Assembly (NCBI GenBank): GCA_937910665.1 | Contig: CALEPR010000158.1 | Span: forward strand, 1-7,347 | DNA from: an uncultured Selenomonadales bacterium | Lineage (GTDB): Bacteria > Bacillota > Negativicutes > Selenomonadales > Selenomonadaceae | Length of the DNA stretch: 7,347 nucleotides | Reading direction: 5' to 3' | Shown here: positions 1-6,259 of the stretch, piece after piece | Position numbering within the stretch: the first letter of the stretch is position 1 | Layout: every line of letters starts with the position of its first letter | Translations under genes and position numbers: made by a program | The notes under the pieces: generated by a model | Told to the model about the DNA's origin: nothing | Seen by the model: only the letters and a program-made list of their open reading frames with translations | The model's database searches: none

Positions 1-68
1 GCGTCAGCACGCCAGTCTCAAAATCACTTACACAAAAAAATTTACACTCCCGTCAAAAAAATTTTTTG

Positions 69-91
69 ATTCTCTTTCGGAGAATTTTTTT
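69..91 (+). terminator. intrinsic terminator of an upstream gene
   Basis: ATTCTC (69-74) pairs with GAGAAT (80-85) around a five-base loop, and a run of seven T (85-91) follows. This is a classic rho-independent terminator on the + strand. It would end a gene lying left of the window. No CDS can be assigned in 1-68, because all three + frames are open there for only a short way and nothing is recognisable. A short palindrome, TCAAAAAA-A-TTTTTTGA (53-69), lies directly before it. Confidence 0.6.
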
Positions 92-107
92 GTCGAAATT
101 TATAAAG

Positions 108-136
108 TTGAAAGCAATTTTCATTTGTGATAAAAT
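108..136 (+). promoter_or_regulatory. extended -10 sigma-70-type promoter of the DUF4418/ABC operon
   Basis: The -35 box is TTGAAA (108-113), followed by a 17-bp spacer and the -10 box TAAAAT (131-136). A TG dinucleotide at 128-129 makes it an extended -10 promoter. It lies between the upstream terminator and the first gene, whose ribosome site is at 160-165, so it probably drives all three genes from 175 to 2437. Confidence 0.6.
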
Positions 137-174
137 TATTACGTAAAAAATTTTTTTCTAAGGAGTAAAGTTTT

Positions 175-570
175 ATGTTGAACTTTAAGTCGAGAGATAC
201 TTTTATTGTGATTTTAAATTTAGCTCTCTTGGTTGGTGTGATGACTTTGTTTTCAACTTGTGATGCAAAAGATGACGGAAGTTGGATGCTTTGTCATTGG
301 GCTGGGCAAGTTGTTCTCGGACTTGCCGGAGTTATGTTTATCATTTCTGTTTTGAAATTTTTTGTCAACGATGAAGTCAAAAAAGGACTCGACTTTGCAT
401 TGATTCCGTTGGCGGCTTTTACTGCTTATCTGCCGAACAATATAATTCCGCTCTGCAAAATGGAAATGATGCGCTGTCATGTTCTTTTTAATCCGGCAGT
501 ACTTTTTATTTCTTTTTTTCTGATAGCCACAGTGATGGTCAACAATTTTAAACCGAAAAAGAAAGGTTGA
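175..570 (+). CDS. DUF4418-type small four-helix membrane protein
   Basis: A 131-residue integral membrane protein that I recognise as a DUF4418-family member; no biochemical function is established for the family. Four hydrophobic segments are visible at about residues 9-28, 43-63, 73-90 and 104-124. The loop between helices 2 and 3 (NDEVKKG) and the tail (KPKKKG) are basic, so by the positive-inside rule both ends face the cytoplasm. That puts two short loops outside, and they carry C29, C40-H41, C94 and C101-H102. This symmetrical pair of Cys...CysHis loops looks like a metal-binding or disulfide site (inference). The ATG has AAGGAG at 160-165, nine bases upstream. The gene leads an operon with an FtsX-type permease (4-bp gap) and an ABC ATPase, suggesting an accessory membrane partner of that transporter. 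The family call is fairly sure; the role is unknown. Confidence 0.8.
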   Translation: MLNFKSRDTFIVILNLALLVGVMTLFSTCDAKDDGSWMLCHWAGQVVLGLAGVMFIISVLKFFVNDEVKKGLDFALIPLAAFTAYLPNNIIPLCKMEMMRCHVLFNPAVLFISFFLIATVMVNNFKPKKKG

Positions 571-574
571 TTGG

Positions 575-1780
575 ATGAACTTTGAAACAAAATTTTCATT
601 AAAAAATTTATCGCGCAGGAGTGGCAGGACAACTTTGTTGCTGATTTTTGCCACAATATTTGCGATGTCGGTTTTTGGTGGGACAGTTTTAACTGACAGT
701 TTGCAGCGCGGACTTTTAACTTTGGAGTCGAGGCTCGGCGCGGATATAGTTGTCGTGCCGGACAAAGCAAAAACAAAATTTAATGTAAACGATGTACTTT
801 TGCAGGGAACGCCGGGATATTTTTACATGGACAAAAATGTTACGGAAAAAATTTCTAAAATCGAAGGCATTGAAAAGATTTCAAATCAAATTTTTTTGGC
901 TTCGATGAAGGCAGATTGTTGCTCGGCAAGAGTTCAAATTGTCGGTTTTGATCCTGCGACAGATTTTGCAATTCAGCCATGGATAAAGGAAACTTACATT
1001 GGCGAGATGGGGGACGGAGATGTTGTTGCGGGTTGCAATATAAATTTGACAGAAAACAAAATACTAAAATTTTATAATATTCCCTGTCGAGTTGTCGCAC
1101 AGCTGGAAAAAACCGGCTCGACTCTTGACAATGGAATTTATGCAAATGCAGACACAGTTCGCAGGTTAATTGCTGCTTCTCAGGAACTTGGAGTGAATCA
1201 GTATAATTCTTTCAATCCTGATGAAGTTGTTTCAACTGTTTTGGTGAAAGTTCGGAGCGGTTATGAGATTGAACACATTAAAAATGTAATCAACAGTGAT
1301 GTCCGCCATGTTAAAGCAGTCGATTCAAAAAATTTAATTGCAAATATTTCCGGCAGCTTGGAAAAAATTTCAGGATTGATTGGAGTTTTTGTTGGAATAA
1401 TTTGGATTTTGTGTATCGCGCTGATGACAATAATTTTTACAGTTTTGATAAATGAGCGTAAGCGCGAATTTGCAATTTTAAGATTGCTTGGAACTTCAAA
1501 AAAAATGCTCGCGCGAATGGTTGTCACCGAGGCAGTTTCAATAAATTTTGTCGGCGGTTTAATTGGAATCGCTATTGCATTTTTGTTTGTTTTACTTTTT
1601 AATAACGCAATCGGTTTGATTATCGGAGTGCCGTTTTTGCTTCCGAAATTTTCTACGCTTGCGCTGATAATTTTCGCAACACTTCTTGCGTCGATTTTTG
1701 TCGGCGGTTTAATTTCTGCTTGGTCGGCGAGAAAAATTGCAAACGTGGATACAAGTTTGATTTTGCGGGAGGGCGTTTGA
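575..1780 (+). CDS. ABC transporter permease, FtsX/MacB type
   Basis: A 401-residue permease with the MacB/LolCE layout. There is one N-terminal helix (about 20-40) preceded by the basic RRSGR stretch, a large extracytoplasmic domain (about 41-262), then three C-terminal helices (about 266-292, 320-345 and 360-384). The cytoplasmic loop after helix 2, RKREFAILRLLGTSKK (295-310), is the characteristic FtsX-superfamily contact with the ATPase. Proteins of this type act as dimers, usually as mechanotransducers that move substrates on the outer side of the membrane rather than importing them. The external domain has a CC pair (C115-C116) just before VQIVGFDPATDF, plus C154 and C171, which is unusual and fits the cysteine-rich outer loops of the preceding gene product. 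The start is four bases after the previous stop, with a weak AAAGG (562-566). Only one permease gene is present, so a homodimer is likely. The substrate cannot be told from sequence. Confidence 0.88.
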   Translation: MNFETKFSLKNLSRRSGRTTLLLIFATIFAMSVFGGTVLTDSLQRGLLTLESRLGADIVVVPDKAKTKFNVNDVLLQGTPGYFYMDKNVTEKISKIEGIEKISNQIFLASMKADCCSARVQIVGFDPATDFAIQPWIKETYIGEMGDGDVVAGCNINLTENKILKFYNIPCRVVAQLEKTGSTLDNGIYANADTVRRLIAASQELGVNQYNSFNPDEVVSTVLVKVRSGYEIEHIKNVINSDVRHVKAVDSKNLIANISGSLEKISGLIGVFVGIIWILCIALMTIIFTVLINERKREFAILRLLGTSKKMLARMVVTEAVSINFVGGLIGIAIAFLFVLLFNNAIGLIIGVPFLLPKFSTLALIIFATLLASIFVGGLISAWSARKIANVDTSLILREGV

Positions 1781-2437
1781 ATGAAAATTGATTTGAAGTC
1801 TGTCACGAAAGAATTTTCGCGCTCCACAAAAAAAAATTTTGCTGTTGAGGAAACAAATTTGACGCTTGAGGCAGGAAAGTTGGTCGTGATAACAGGACGC
1901 AGTGGCAGCGGAAAATCTACTTTGCTGAATATGATTGGCGGACTTTTAAAACCGACTGCCGGAAAAATTTTTGTCGATGACGTTGACTTGTATGAATTGG
2001 ATGATGAAAATTTGTCAAAGTTCAGAAATAAAAATTTTGGAATTATTCCGCAAAGTCACAGCGCACTGAAAAATTTTACAATTTTAGAAAATATTTTGTT
2101 GCCTGCAAATTTGTATGACGCAGAGGTTAATGAAAATTTTGCAAAAAAATTATTGACTGATGTCGGAATTGAAAATCTTGCCGACGCAAATCCAAATGAA
2201 CTTTCAGGCGGTGAACTTCGAAGAATGTCTGTCGCCCGCGCATTGATTTTAAATCCTCAAATAATTCTTGCCGACGAACCGACAGGAGATTTAGATGACG
2301 ACAACACAGAAATTATTTTGTCGATTCTGCGCCAATGCTCCGACTCGGGAAAAATTGTTTTGCTTGTTACTCACGAGAACGCAGCAAAAAAATTTGCCGA
2401 TGTTGTCTACACTATGACCGCAGGAAAATTGAATTAA
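1781..2437 (+). CDS. ABC transporter ATP-binding protein, LolD/MacB type
   Basis: A 218-residue cytoplasmic ATPase with every hallmark intact: Walker A GRSGSGKS (39-46), Q-loop Q91, signature LSGGE (141-145), Walker B IILADE (161-166) followed by PTGDLD with the D-loop, and the switch histidine H198 in VTHEN. The PTGDLD form and the short length are typical of the LolD/MacB/FtsE group that pairs with FtsX-type permeases, so it powers the permease encoded just upstream. The ATG directly follows the permease TGA with no gap. Its ribosome site GGGAGGG (1767-1773) lies inside the end of the permease gene, implying translational coupling. It is the last gene of the operon, and an AT-rich inverted repeat follows. 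Confidence 0.93.
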   Translation: MKIDLKSVTKEFSRSTKKNFAVEETNLTLEAGKLVVITGRSGSGKSTLLNMIGGLLKPTAGKIFVDDVDLYELDDENLSKFRNKNFGIIPQSHSALKNFTILENILLPANLYDAEVNENFAKKLLTDVGIENLADANPNELSGGELRRMSVARALILNPQIILADEPTGDLDDDNTEIILSILRQCSDSGKIVLLVTHENAAKKFADVVYTMTAGKLN

Positions 2438-2467
2438 AAAAATTTTTTTCAAAAAGAAACTTGAGTT

Positions 2468-2520
2468 AAAAAATTTTTTCAAAAAAAATCCTCCAACTTT
2501 AGGCGGAGAAAAAATTTTTT
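2468..2520. terminator. probable bidirectional terminator between convergent genes
   Basis: Perfect 13-bp arms, AAAAAATTTTTTC (2468-2480) and GAAAAAATTTTTT (2508-2520), enclose a small GC-containing stem CTCC/GGAG (2491-2494 with 2505-2508). A or T runs flank it on both strands, so it can end both the ABC operon (+) and iorA (-), whose stop codons are at 2437 and 2524. A similar A-run/T-run block at 2434-2455 is a partial direct repeat of 2466-2485. The stem is mostly A-T, so strength is uncertain. Confidence 0.5.
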
Positions 2521-2523
2521 ATA

Positions 2524-4245
2524 TCACTCAAATGCTTTTTTCGGACAAAGCTGACTGCAAACGCCGCAGCCGACACATTGAGTTGAGTCGACGACGGCTT
2601 TTTTGTTTTTCATGGAAATTGCGGGGCAACCAATTTTCATGCAAGATTTGCAACCGATACATTTTTCTGAATTAACTTTGAGCGGCGGATTATGTTTAAC
2701 ATATTTCAACAAAGCGCAAGGTCTGCGCGAAATTATTACGGAAGGCTCGGAGGTAGAAAGTTCTTCCTTCAAACCTTCGTCGCACTCTTTCAAATTGTAA
2801 GGGTCGACAATTTTCACGCGATTTATTCCCATCGCCTTGACAAGTGCTTCAAGATTTATTTTTCCTGCAGGATCGCCTTTGATATTGAAACCTGTCGTGG
2901 GATTTTGTTGGTGACCTGTCATTCCTGTGATCGAATTGTCCAAAATAATTATTGTTGAGTTTGACTGATTGTAAGCGACATTTGCAAGCCCTGTCATTCC
3001 CGAGTGAACAAAAGTTGAGTCGCCGATAACCGCGACAGTTTTATTTTCGCTTTCCTTGCCGAGAATTTTATTGAATCCGTGAGTTGCGCCGATCGATGCG
3101 CCCATGCACAAAGTCATTTCAATCGCGCCGAGCGGAGGAACTGCGCCGAGAGTGTAACAGCCAATGTCGCCCAGAACAGTGCATTTATTTTTTTTGAGAG
3201 TGTAAAAAAGTCCGCGATGAGGACAGCCCGCACACATTACCGGAGGACGCGGAGGAATTGTATCTTCCAAACTAATTCCTTCAGAAACATTTTTATTAAA
3301 TGCCTTTGCAATTAAATTCTGCGAAAATTCATCAACCGACGGCAAAATATTTTTTCCTTGAACTTCGAGACCAATTTTTTTAACAAAACTTTCAATCACG
3401 TCGTCGAGTTCCTCAACCACAAAAAGTTTTTTCACCTTCGCGGCAAAATTTTTTATCAGTTCCGGCGGCAGAGGATTTACAATCCCAAGTTTCAAAACGC
3501 TGACAGAATTTCCAAAAACTTCCTTGACATATTGATAAGAAGTCGAGGAAGTAATAATTCCAATTTCGTCGGAAAAAATTTCCTCGCGATTGAGCGGAGA
3601 AGTTTCAGCGTAGGCGATTAAATTTTTTGTTCGCTCCTCGACAATCGGATGACGTTTCTTTGCATTTCCCGGCATCATTACATATTTTGCAATATTTTTT
3701 TCATAATTTTTTATCGGAACATTTCTTTCTCCGACTTCGACGACAGATTGACTGTGAGCAACTCTGGTACACATTTTCACGATAACGGGCGTGTCGAACT
3801 TTTCGGAAATTTCATAAGCAATTTTTGCGAAGTTCAATGCCTCCTCAGAATCTGAAGGTTCGAGCATCGGAACTTTTGCGGCGATTGCGTAGTGTCTGCT
3901 GTCCTGCTCATTCTGCGAGGAATGATGTCCGGCATCGTCAGCCACGACAATTACAAATCCTGCATTAACTCCTGTATAACTCATGGTGAAAAGTGGATCG
4001 GCGGCGACATTCAAGCCGACATGTTTTTGTCCGCAAAAAGCTCGGCGACCTGCAAGCGACGCTCCGAAAGCTGACTCCATAGCAACTTTTTCATTCGGTG
4101 CCCATTCGCTGTAAACATCATCATATTTTGCAATTTCTTCTGTTATTTCGGTCGAAGGCGTGCCGGGATAACTTGAAACAAAACAAACTCCCGCCTCGTA
4201 AAGTCCGCGAGCAAGTGCTTTGTTTCCCAGCATTAATTCTTTCAT
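2524..4245 (-). CDS. iorA: indolepyruvate:ferredoxin oxidoreductase, alpha subunit
   Basis: A 573-residue, cytoplasmic, oxygen-sensitive enzyme subunit. With IorB it oxidatively decarboxylates aryl pyruvates (from Trp, Phe and Tyr) to aryl-acetyl-CoA and CO2, reducing ferredoxin. The N-terminal pyrimidine/core domain starts MLGNKALARG and has SSYPGTPSTEI (about 24-34). The thiamine-diphosphate domain shows CAGCPHRG (338-345), GDIGCYTLG (359-367), GDS (409 region) and LDNSITGMTGHQ (435-446). The C-terminus is a double ferredoxin module with C529, C532, C535, C540 and C557, C560, C563, C567, enough for two [4Fe-4S] clusters. Length and domain order are normal for IorA. I chose ATG 4245, because AGGAAG lies 11 bases upstream; the GTG at 4257 overlaps that site. 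A probable terminator follows directly, and no iorB lies next to it in this window, which is unusual since the two genes are commonly adjacent. Confidence 0.95.
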   Translation of the reverse strand: MKELMLGNKALARGLYEAGVCFVSSYPGTPSTEITEEIAKYDDVYSEWAPNEKVAMESAFGASLAGRRAFCGQKHVGLNVAADPLFTMSYTGVNAGFVIVVADDAGHHSSQNEQDSRHYAIAAKVPMLEPSDSEEALNFAKIAYEISEKFDTPVIVKMCTRVAHSQSVVEVGERNVPIKNYEKNIAKYVMMPGNAKKRHPIVEERTKNLIAYAETSPLNREEIFSDEIGIITSSTSYQYVKEVFGNSVSVLKLGIVNPLPPELIKNFAAKVKKLFVVEELDDVIESFVKKIGLEVQGKNILPSVDEFSQNLIAKAFNKNVSEGISLEDTIPPRPPVMCAGCPHRGLFYTLKKNKCTVLGDIGCYTLGAVPPLGAIEMTLCMGASIGATHGFNKILGKESENKTVAVIGDSTFVHSGMTGLANVAYNQSNSTIIILDNSITGMTGHQQNPTTGFNIKGDPAGKINLEALVKAMGINRVKIVDPYNLKECDEGLKEELSTSEPSVIISRRPCALLKYVKHNPPLKVNSEKCIGCKSCMKIGCPAISMKNKKAVVDSTQCVGCGVCSQLCPKKAFE

Positions 4246-4291
4246 TAAAAAAATCACTTCCTAAAAAATTTCTAATACCATTCGCTTTGAT

Positions 4292-4320
4292 ATTCTACAA
4301 TTTTATTTTCCGAAAGACAA
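4292..4320 (-). promoter_or_regulatory. iorA promoter
   Basis: Read on the - strand, the -35 box is TTGTCT (4320-4315), the spacer is 17 bp, and the -10 box is TAGAAT (4297-4292). Transcription would start about 40 bases before the iorA ATG at 4245. The promoter lies outside the mobile-like element, whose nearer edge is at 4397. Confidence 0.5.
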
Positions 4321-4396
4321 GAATTTGACCGCACAAAAAAACTTGCGGCGAAGTTGTTCAATAACTGCTCAAGTTTTTTTCTGTTCATGATTGTTA

Positions 4397-4712
4397 TTGA
4401 AGTTCTCACCGCCTAAAGAGGCGGGAGATTCTTGAAAAGTTTGATAGTCAAGCTACCCTTATTCACAAAGGTTACTCCAAATAGCCCGAACACAGTCGCT
4501 CAAATTTGAGTCTCTGCTTACTTTTATTTTTCGTACCGTCCTCTCCAAAGTATCTATCTCGACTTTCGCAACTTCTTTTATACCCGTCATAGGTCACTTA
4601 GTCCGGCGAAAAATCGCTAAGTGCTACGCTGCGGCAAGGGCGAATTGCTTGCTCCAAAACGGCTCAAAGACCGTTGGTCAAATTACACTTTTTTAAAGTG
4701 GTTGTCATCCAC
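4397..4712 (-). ncRNA. putative omega-RNA-like transcript
   Basis: A - strand transcript from the internal promoter (4719-4747) would run about 315 nt to the right end of the element. It is dense in short stems: CACTTT/AAAGTG (4686-4700), AACGG/CCGTT (4658-4675), GCAAG/CTTGC (4634-4652), CACTTAG/CTAAGTG around an inner CGA/TCG (4595-4623), the palindrome CTCAAATTTGAG (4499-4510), and the bulged terminal hairpin (4405-4427) followed by AACTTCAA. The final GAAT-hairpin-TTCAA order matches, from memory, the 3' end of the ISDra2 TnpB omega RNA, after which the guide begins. The guide here would be the flanking DNA starting TAACAATCATGAACAG. No tnpB accompanies it, so it could only work with a TnpB encoded elsewhere. 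The 5' end is inferred; a plain transposon-end function without RNA activity is the alternative. Confidence 0.42.
4405..4427 (-). repeat. right-end imperfect hairpin with bulged T
   Basis: On the - strand CTC+CCGCCT pairs with AGGCGG+GAG, nine base pairs around a four-base loop, with one extra T (A at 4408 on +) splitting the two stem halves. GAAT (4431-4428) abuts its 5' foot, and TTCAA (4401-4397) lies three bases past its 3' foot. It is the twin of the hairpin at 4760-4782. Confidence 0.7.
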
Positions 4713-4718
4713 GCTTGA

Positions 4719-4747
4719 ATTTTATTTAATATGTCAAACAAAGTCAA
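4719..4747 (-). promoter_or_regulatory. internal promoter of the IS605-like element
   Basis: On the - strand the -35 box is TTGACT (4747-4742), the spacer is 17 bp and the -10 box is TAAAAT (4724-4719). It lies just inside the left-end hairpin and points through the element toward its right end and iorA. Its only possible downstream product within the element is RNA. Confidence 0.5.
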
Positions 4748-4794
4748 GCGGCAATTCGTCTCACCGCTTATAGGAGCGGGAGTTTTCTTGCCGC
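4748..4794 (-). repeat. left-end hairpin with an added outer stem
   Basis: The inner stem is CTC+CCGCT with AGCGG+GAG (4760-4782), eight pairs, a six-base loop, and one bulged T on the - strand (A at 4763 on +). An additional perfect 7-bp outer stem, GCGGCAA (4748-4754) with TTGCCGC (4788-4794), encloses it. The inner stem has the same polarity and bulge position as the right-end hairpin at 4405-4427, as expected for strand-specific IS200/IS605 ends and unlike inverted terminal repeats. Confidence 0.65.
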
Positions 4795-4819
4795 ATACAG
4801 GATAAATTTGCTAAAACTG

Positions 4820-4848
4820 TTGACAGAAATTTTTTATTTGCTTAAAGT
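4820..4848 (+). promoter_or_regulatory. promoter of the MATE transporter gene
   Basis: A perfect -35 box TTGACA (4820-4825), a 17-bp spacer and the -10 box TAAAGT (4843-4848, four of six consensus bases). It begins about 18 bp outside the inferred left edge of the IS605-like element, so the insertion appears to have left it intact. The transcript would begin about 25 bases before the start codon at 4880. Confidence 0.55.
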
Positions 4849-4879
4849 AAACAAAAAAAACTTTTTAGGAGAAATTTTT

Positions 4880-6259
4880 ATGGCAGAAGAAAAAATTAAA
4901 GGCGCGGTGAAAGATTTAACTGAAGGAGAACCTGCGAAGTTAATTTTTTATTTCACTCTGCCGCTTTTGGCAGGAAATGTTTTTCAGCAACTTTTTGGTT
5001 TCGTGGACACTTTGATTGTCGGAAGATTTTTGGGCGTTGAGGCTTTGGCTGCCGTCGGCTGCACGGGAAGTTTAATGTTTTTAATGCTCGGCTTTGTCAT
5101 GGGGATGACAAGCGGCTTTTCGATTTACACCGGACAAAGATTCGGCGCGAAAGATTTTCCCGGCATCAGGTACAGCGTCGTTGTCTGTCTGACGCTTTCA
5201 ATTATCGCGACAATAATTTTATCTGCAGTCGGCGTGATTTATTGTCGTGAACTTTTAATTTTCATGCAAACGCCTCCGGAAATTTTGGACGGCGCATACA
5301 GTTTCATTGTGATAATTTACGGCGGTGTCGGCGGCTTTGTGATAATTCAAATGCAGTCGAATTTAATTCGCGCACTCGGCGACAGCAAAATGCCGACAGT
5401 AATTCAAGCGACTACACTTTGCCTGAATATTTTGCTTGAACCTGTTGCGATTATTGTTTTGAACTTGGGAATACCGGGCGCGGCAGGTGCAACAATTTTG
5501 TCGCTGATTCTCGGAAATATAATTTGTTTTATCTACATCAAGAAAAAAGTTCCGCTCCTCCACGTCAAGAAGGAAGATTTTAAATTTGATAAGCAAGTGG
5601 TCATTGAACATTTAAAAATTGGTCTGCCGATGGGATTTCAAACTTCGATAATCGCGATTGGCGCAGTTGTTTTGCAAATGGCTTTGAATGGCTTGGGACC
5701 TATTGCAGTTGCTTCTTTCGCCGCCGCGCAGAGAGTCGACTCAATCGCAACGATGCCGATGATGTCTTTCGGAATTGCAATTTCGGCTTACACGGCGCAA
5801 AATTTCGGTGCGCAAAAGTTTTCCAGAATTTCCGACGGCGTGAAAAAAACTATCTGGATGAGTTGTTCTTTCAGCGTGGCGATTGCGATTATAAATATTT
5901 TGTTCGGCACAAAGTTAATTGAAATTTTTGTCGGCGAAGGACAAGATCAAATTATCGAGTACGGACAAATTTTCTTGGTGACTAATGGAGTTTGTTATTG
6001 GATTTTGGCTTTGCTGTTTATTTTCCGCTCCACGCTTCAAGGACTTGGAAAAAGTTTTGTGCCGACTGTCGCGGGAGCGATGGAACTTTTTATGCGAATT
6101 GCCGCCGCAATTTTCTTGGTTGACTTGCTCGGCTATCAAGGTGCGTGTCTTGCAAATCCAATGGCTTGGGCCGGCAGTTGTATCCCGCTGGCGATTGCAT
6201 TTTTTATAATTCGGAAGAACATGAAAAATTTCTTGGAGCGCGAAGAAGGACATGTTTAA
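4880..6259 (+). CDS. MATE-family efflux transporter (NorM/DinF superfamily)
   Basis: A 459-residue inner-membrane antiporter with about twelve hydrophobic segments in two six-helix halves, the normal size for a bacterial MATE protein. MATE proteins export cationic drugs, dyes or metabolites using Na+ or H+ gradients; the substrate here is unknown. Family features include PLLAGNVFQQLFGFVDTLIV with acidic D43 in helix 1, GRFLG (48-52), NLIRALGDSKMP (161-172), NILLEPVAI (183-191), GIPGAAGAT (197-205), and the second-half counterpart AYTAQNFGAQ. The tail is charged and cytoplasmic. I chose ATG 4880, because AGGAGA (4867-4872) sits seven bases upstream. A longer in-frame version from TTG 4808 would have no ribosome site and would overlap the promoter. 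The gene diverges from iorA, and maf follows after a repeat-filled 109-bp gap, so the two may be cotranscribed. Confidence 0.92.
   Translation: MAEEKIKGAVKDLTEGEPAKLIFYFTLPLLAGNVFQQLFGFVDTLIVGRFLGVEALAAVGCTGSLMFLMLGFVMGMTSGFSIYTGQRFGAKDFPGIRYSVVVCLTLSIIATIILSAVGVIYCRELLIFMQTPPEILDGAYSFIVIIYGGVGGFVIIQMQSNLIRALGDSKMPTVIQATTLCLNILLEPVAIIVLNLGIPGAAGATILSLILGNIICFIYIKKKVPLLHVKKEDFKFDKQVVIEHLKIGLPMGFQTSIIAIGAVVLQMALNGLGPIAVASFAAAQRVDSIATMPMMSFGIAISAYTAQNFGAQKFSRISDGVKKTIWMSCSFSVAIAIINILFGTKLIEIFVGEGQDQIIEYGQIFLVTNGVCYWILALLFIFRSTLQGLGKSFVPTVAGAMELFMRIAAAIFLVDLLGYQGACLANPMAWAGSCIPLAIAFFIIRKNMKNFLEREEGHV

Larger units (their letters stand above)
4397..4801 (-). mobile_element. non-autonomous IS200/IS605-like element (no transposase)
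   Basis: About 405 bp between the iorA and MATE promoters, with no tnpA or tnpB reading frame. Read on the - strand it has two same-orientation end hairpins. The left-end stem is CTCCCGCT/AGCGG-T-GAG (4782-4760) and the right-end stem is CTCCCGCCT/AGGCGG-T-GAG (4427-4405). Each has one unpaired T at the same place, the kind of bulge that IS200/IS605 TnpA reads. The right hairpin is preceded directly by GAAT and followed by AAC then TTCAA, like the guide and cleavage tetranucleotides GAAT/TCAA of IS608. I place the right cut after TTCAA (4397). The left hairpin is preceded by AAAA, and 19 bases further out lies TTTAT (4806-4802), a candidate target site, giving a left end at 4801. The right end is well supported; the left edge is inferred. 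Confidence 0.62.

Noticed and set aside
253..776. Overlapping - strand frames of 170 and 99 residues
   Set aside because: Antisense shadows of the DUF4418 and permease genes, which have clear membrane topology and ribosome sites on the + strand.
1261..1827. 188-residue open frame on the - strand
   Set aside because: Shadow of the permease gene: it lies opposite its coding sequence, is low-complexity Ile/Lys/Ser-rich, and has no ribosome site or family motif.
2497..2506. CTTTAGGCGG shared with the right-end hairpin of the IS605-like element (- strand, 4418-4409)
   Set aside because: Only ten bases, in an unrelated A-T inverted repeat that lacks the bulged stem and the flanking GAAT/TTCAA. 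Probably chance.
4459..4590. A 43-codon - strand frame inside the IS605-like element, starting MTGIKEVAKVEIDTLERT
   Set aside because: There is no ribosome site, a stop lies just before the ATG, and it sits within the structured region. It might be a vestige of the tnpB 3' end, but I cannot see a recognisable TnpB motif such as the zinc-finger cysteines, so I do not call it a gene.
4390..4800. CRISPR array
   Set aside because: The two similar hairpins occur only twice, about 350 bp apart, with no regular spacers.
4808..4879. Upstream TTG start extending the MATE protein by 24 residues
   Set aside because: It overlaps the -35/-10 promoter, lacks a ribosome site, and the added residues are not MATE-like. 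ATG 4880 has a good AGGAGA.
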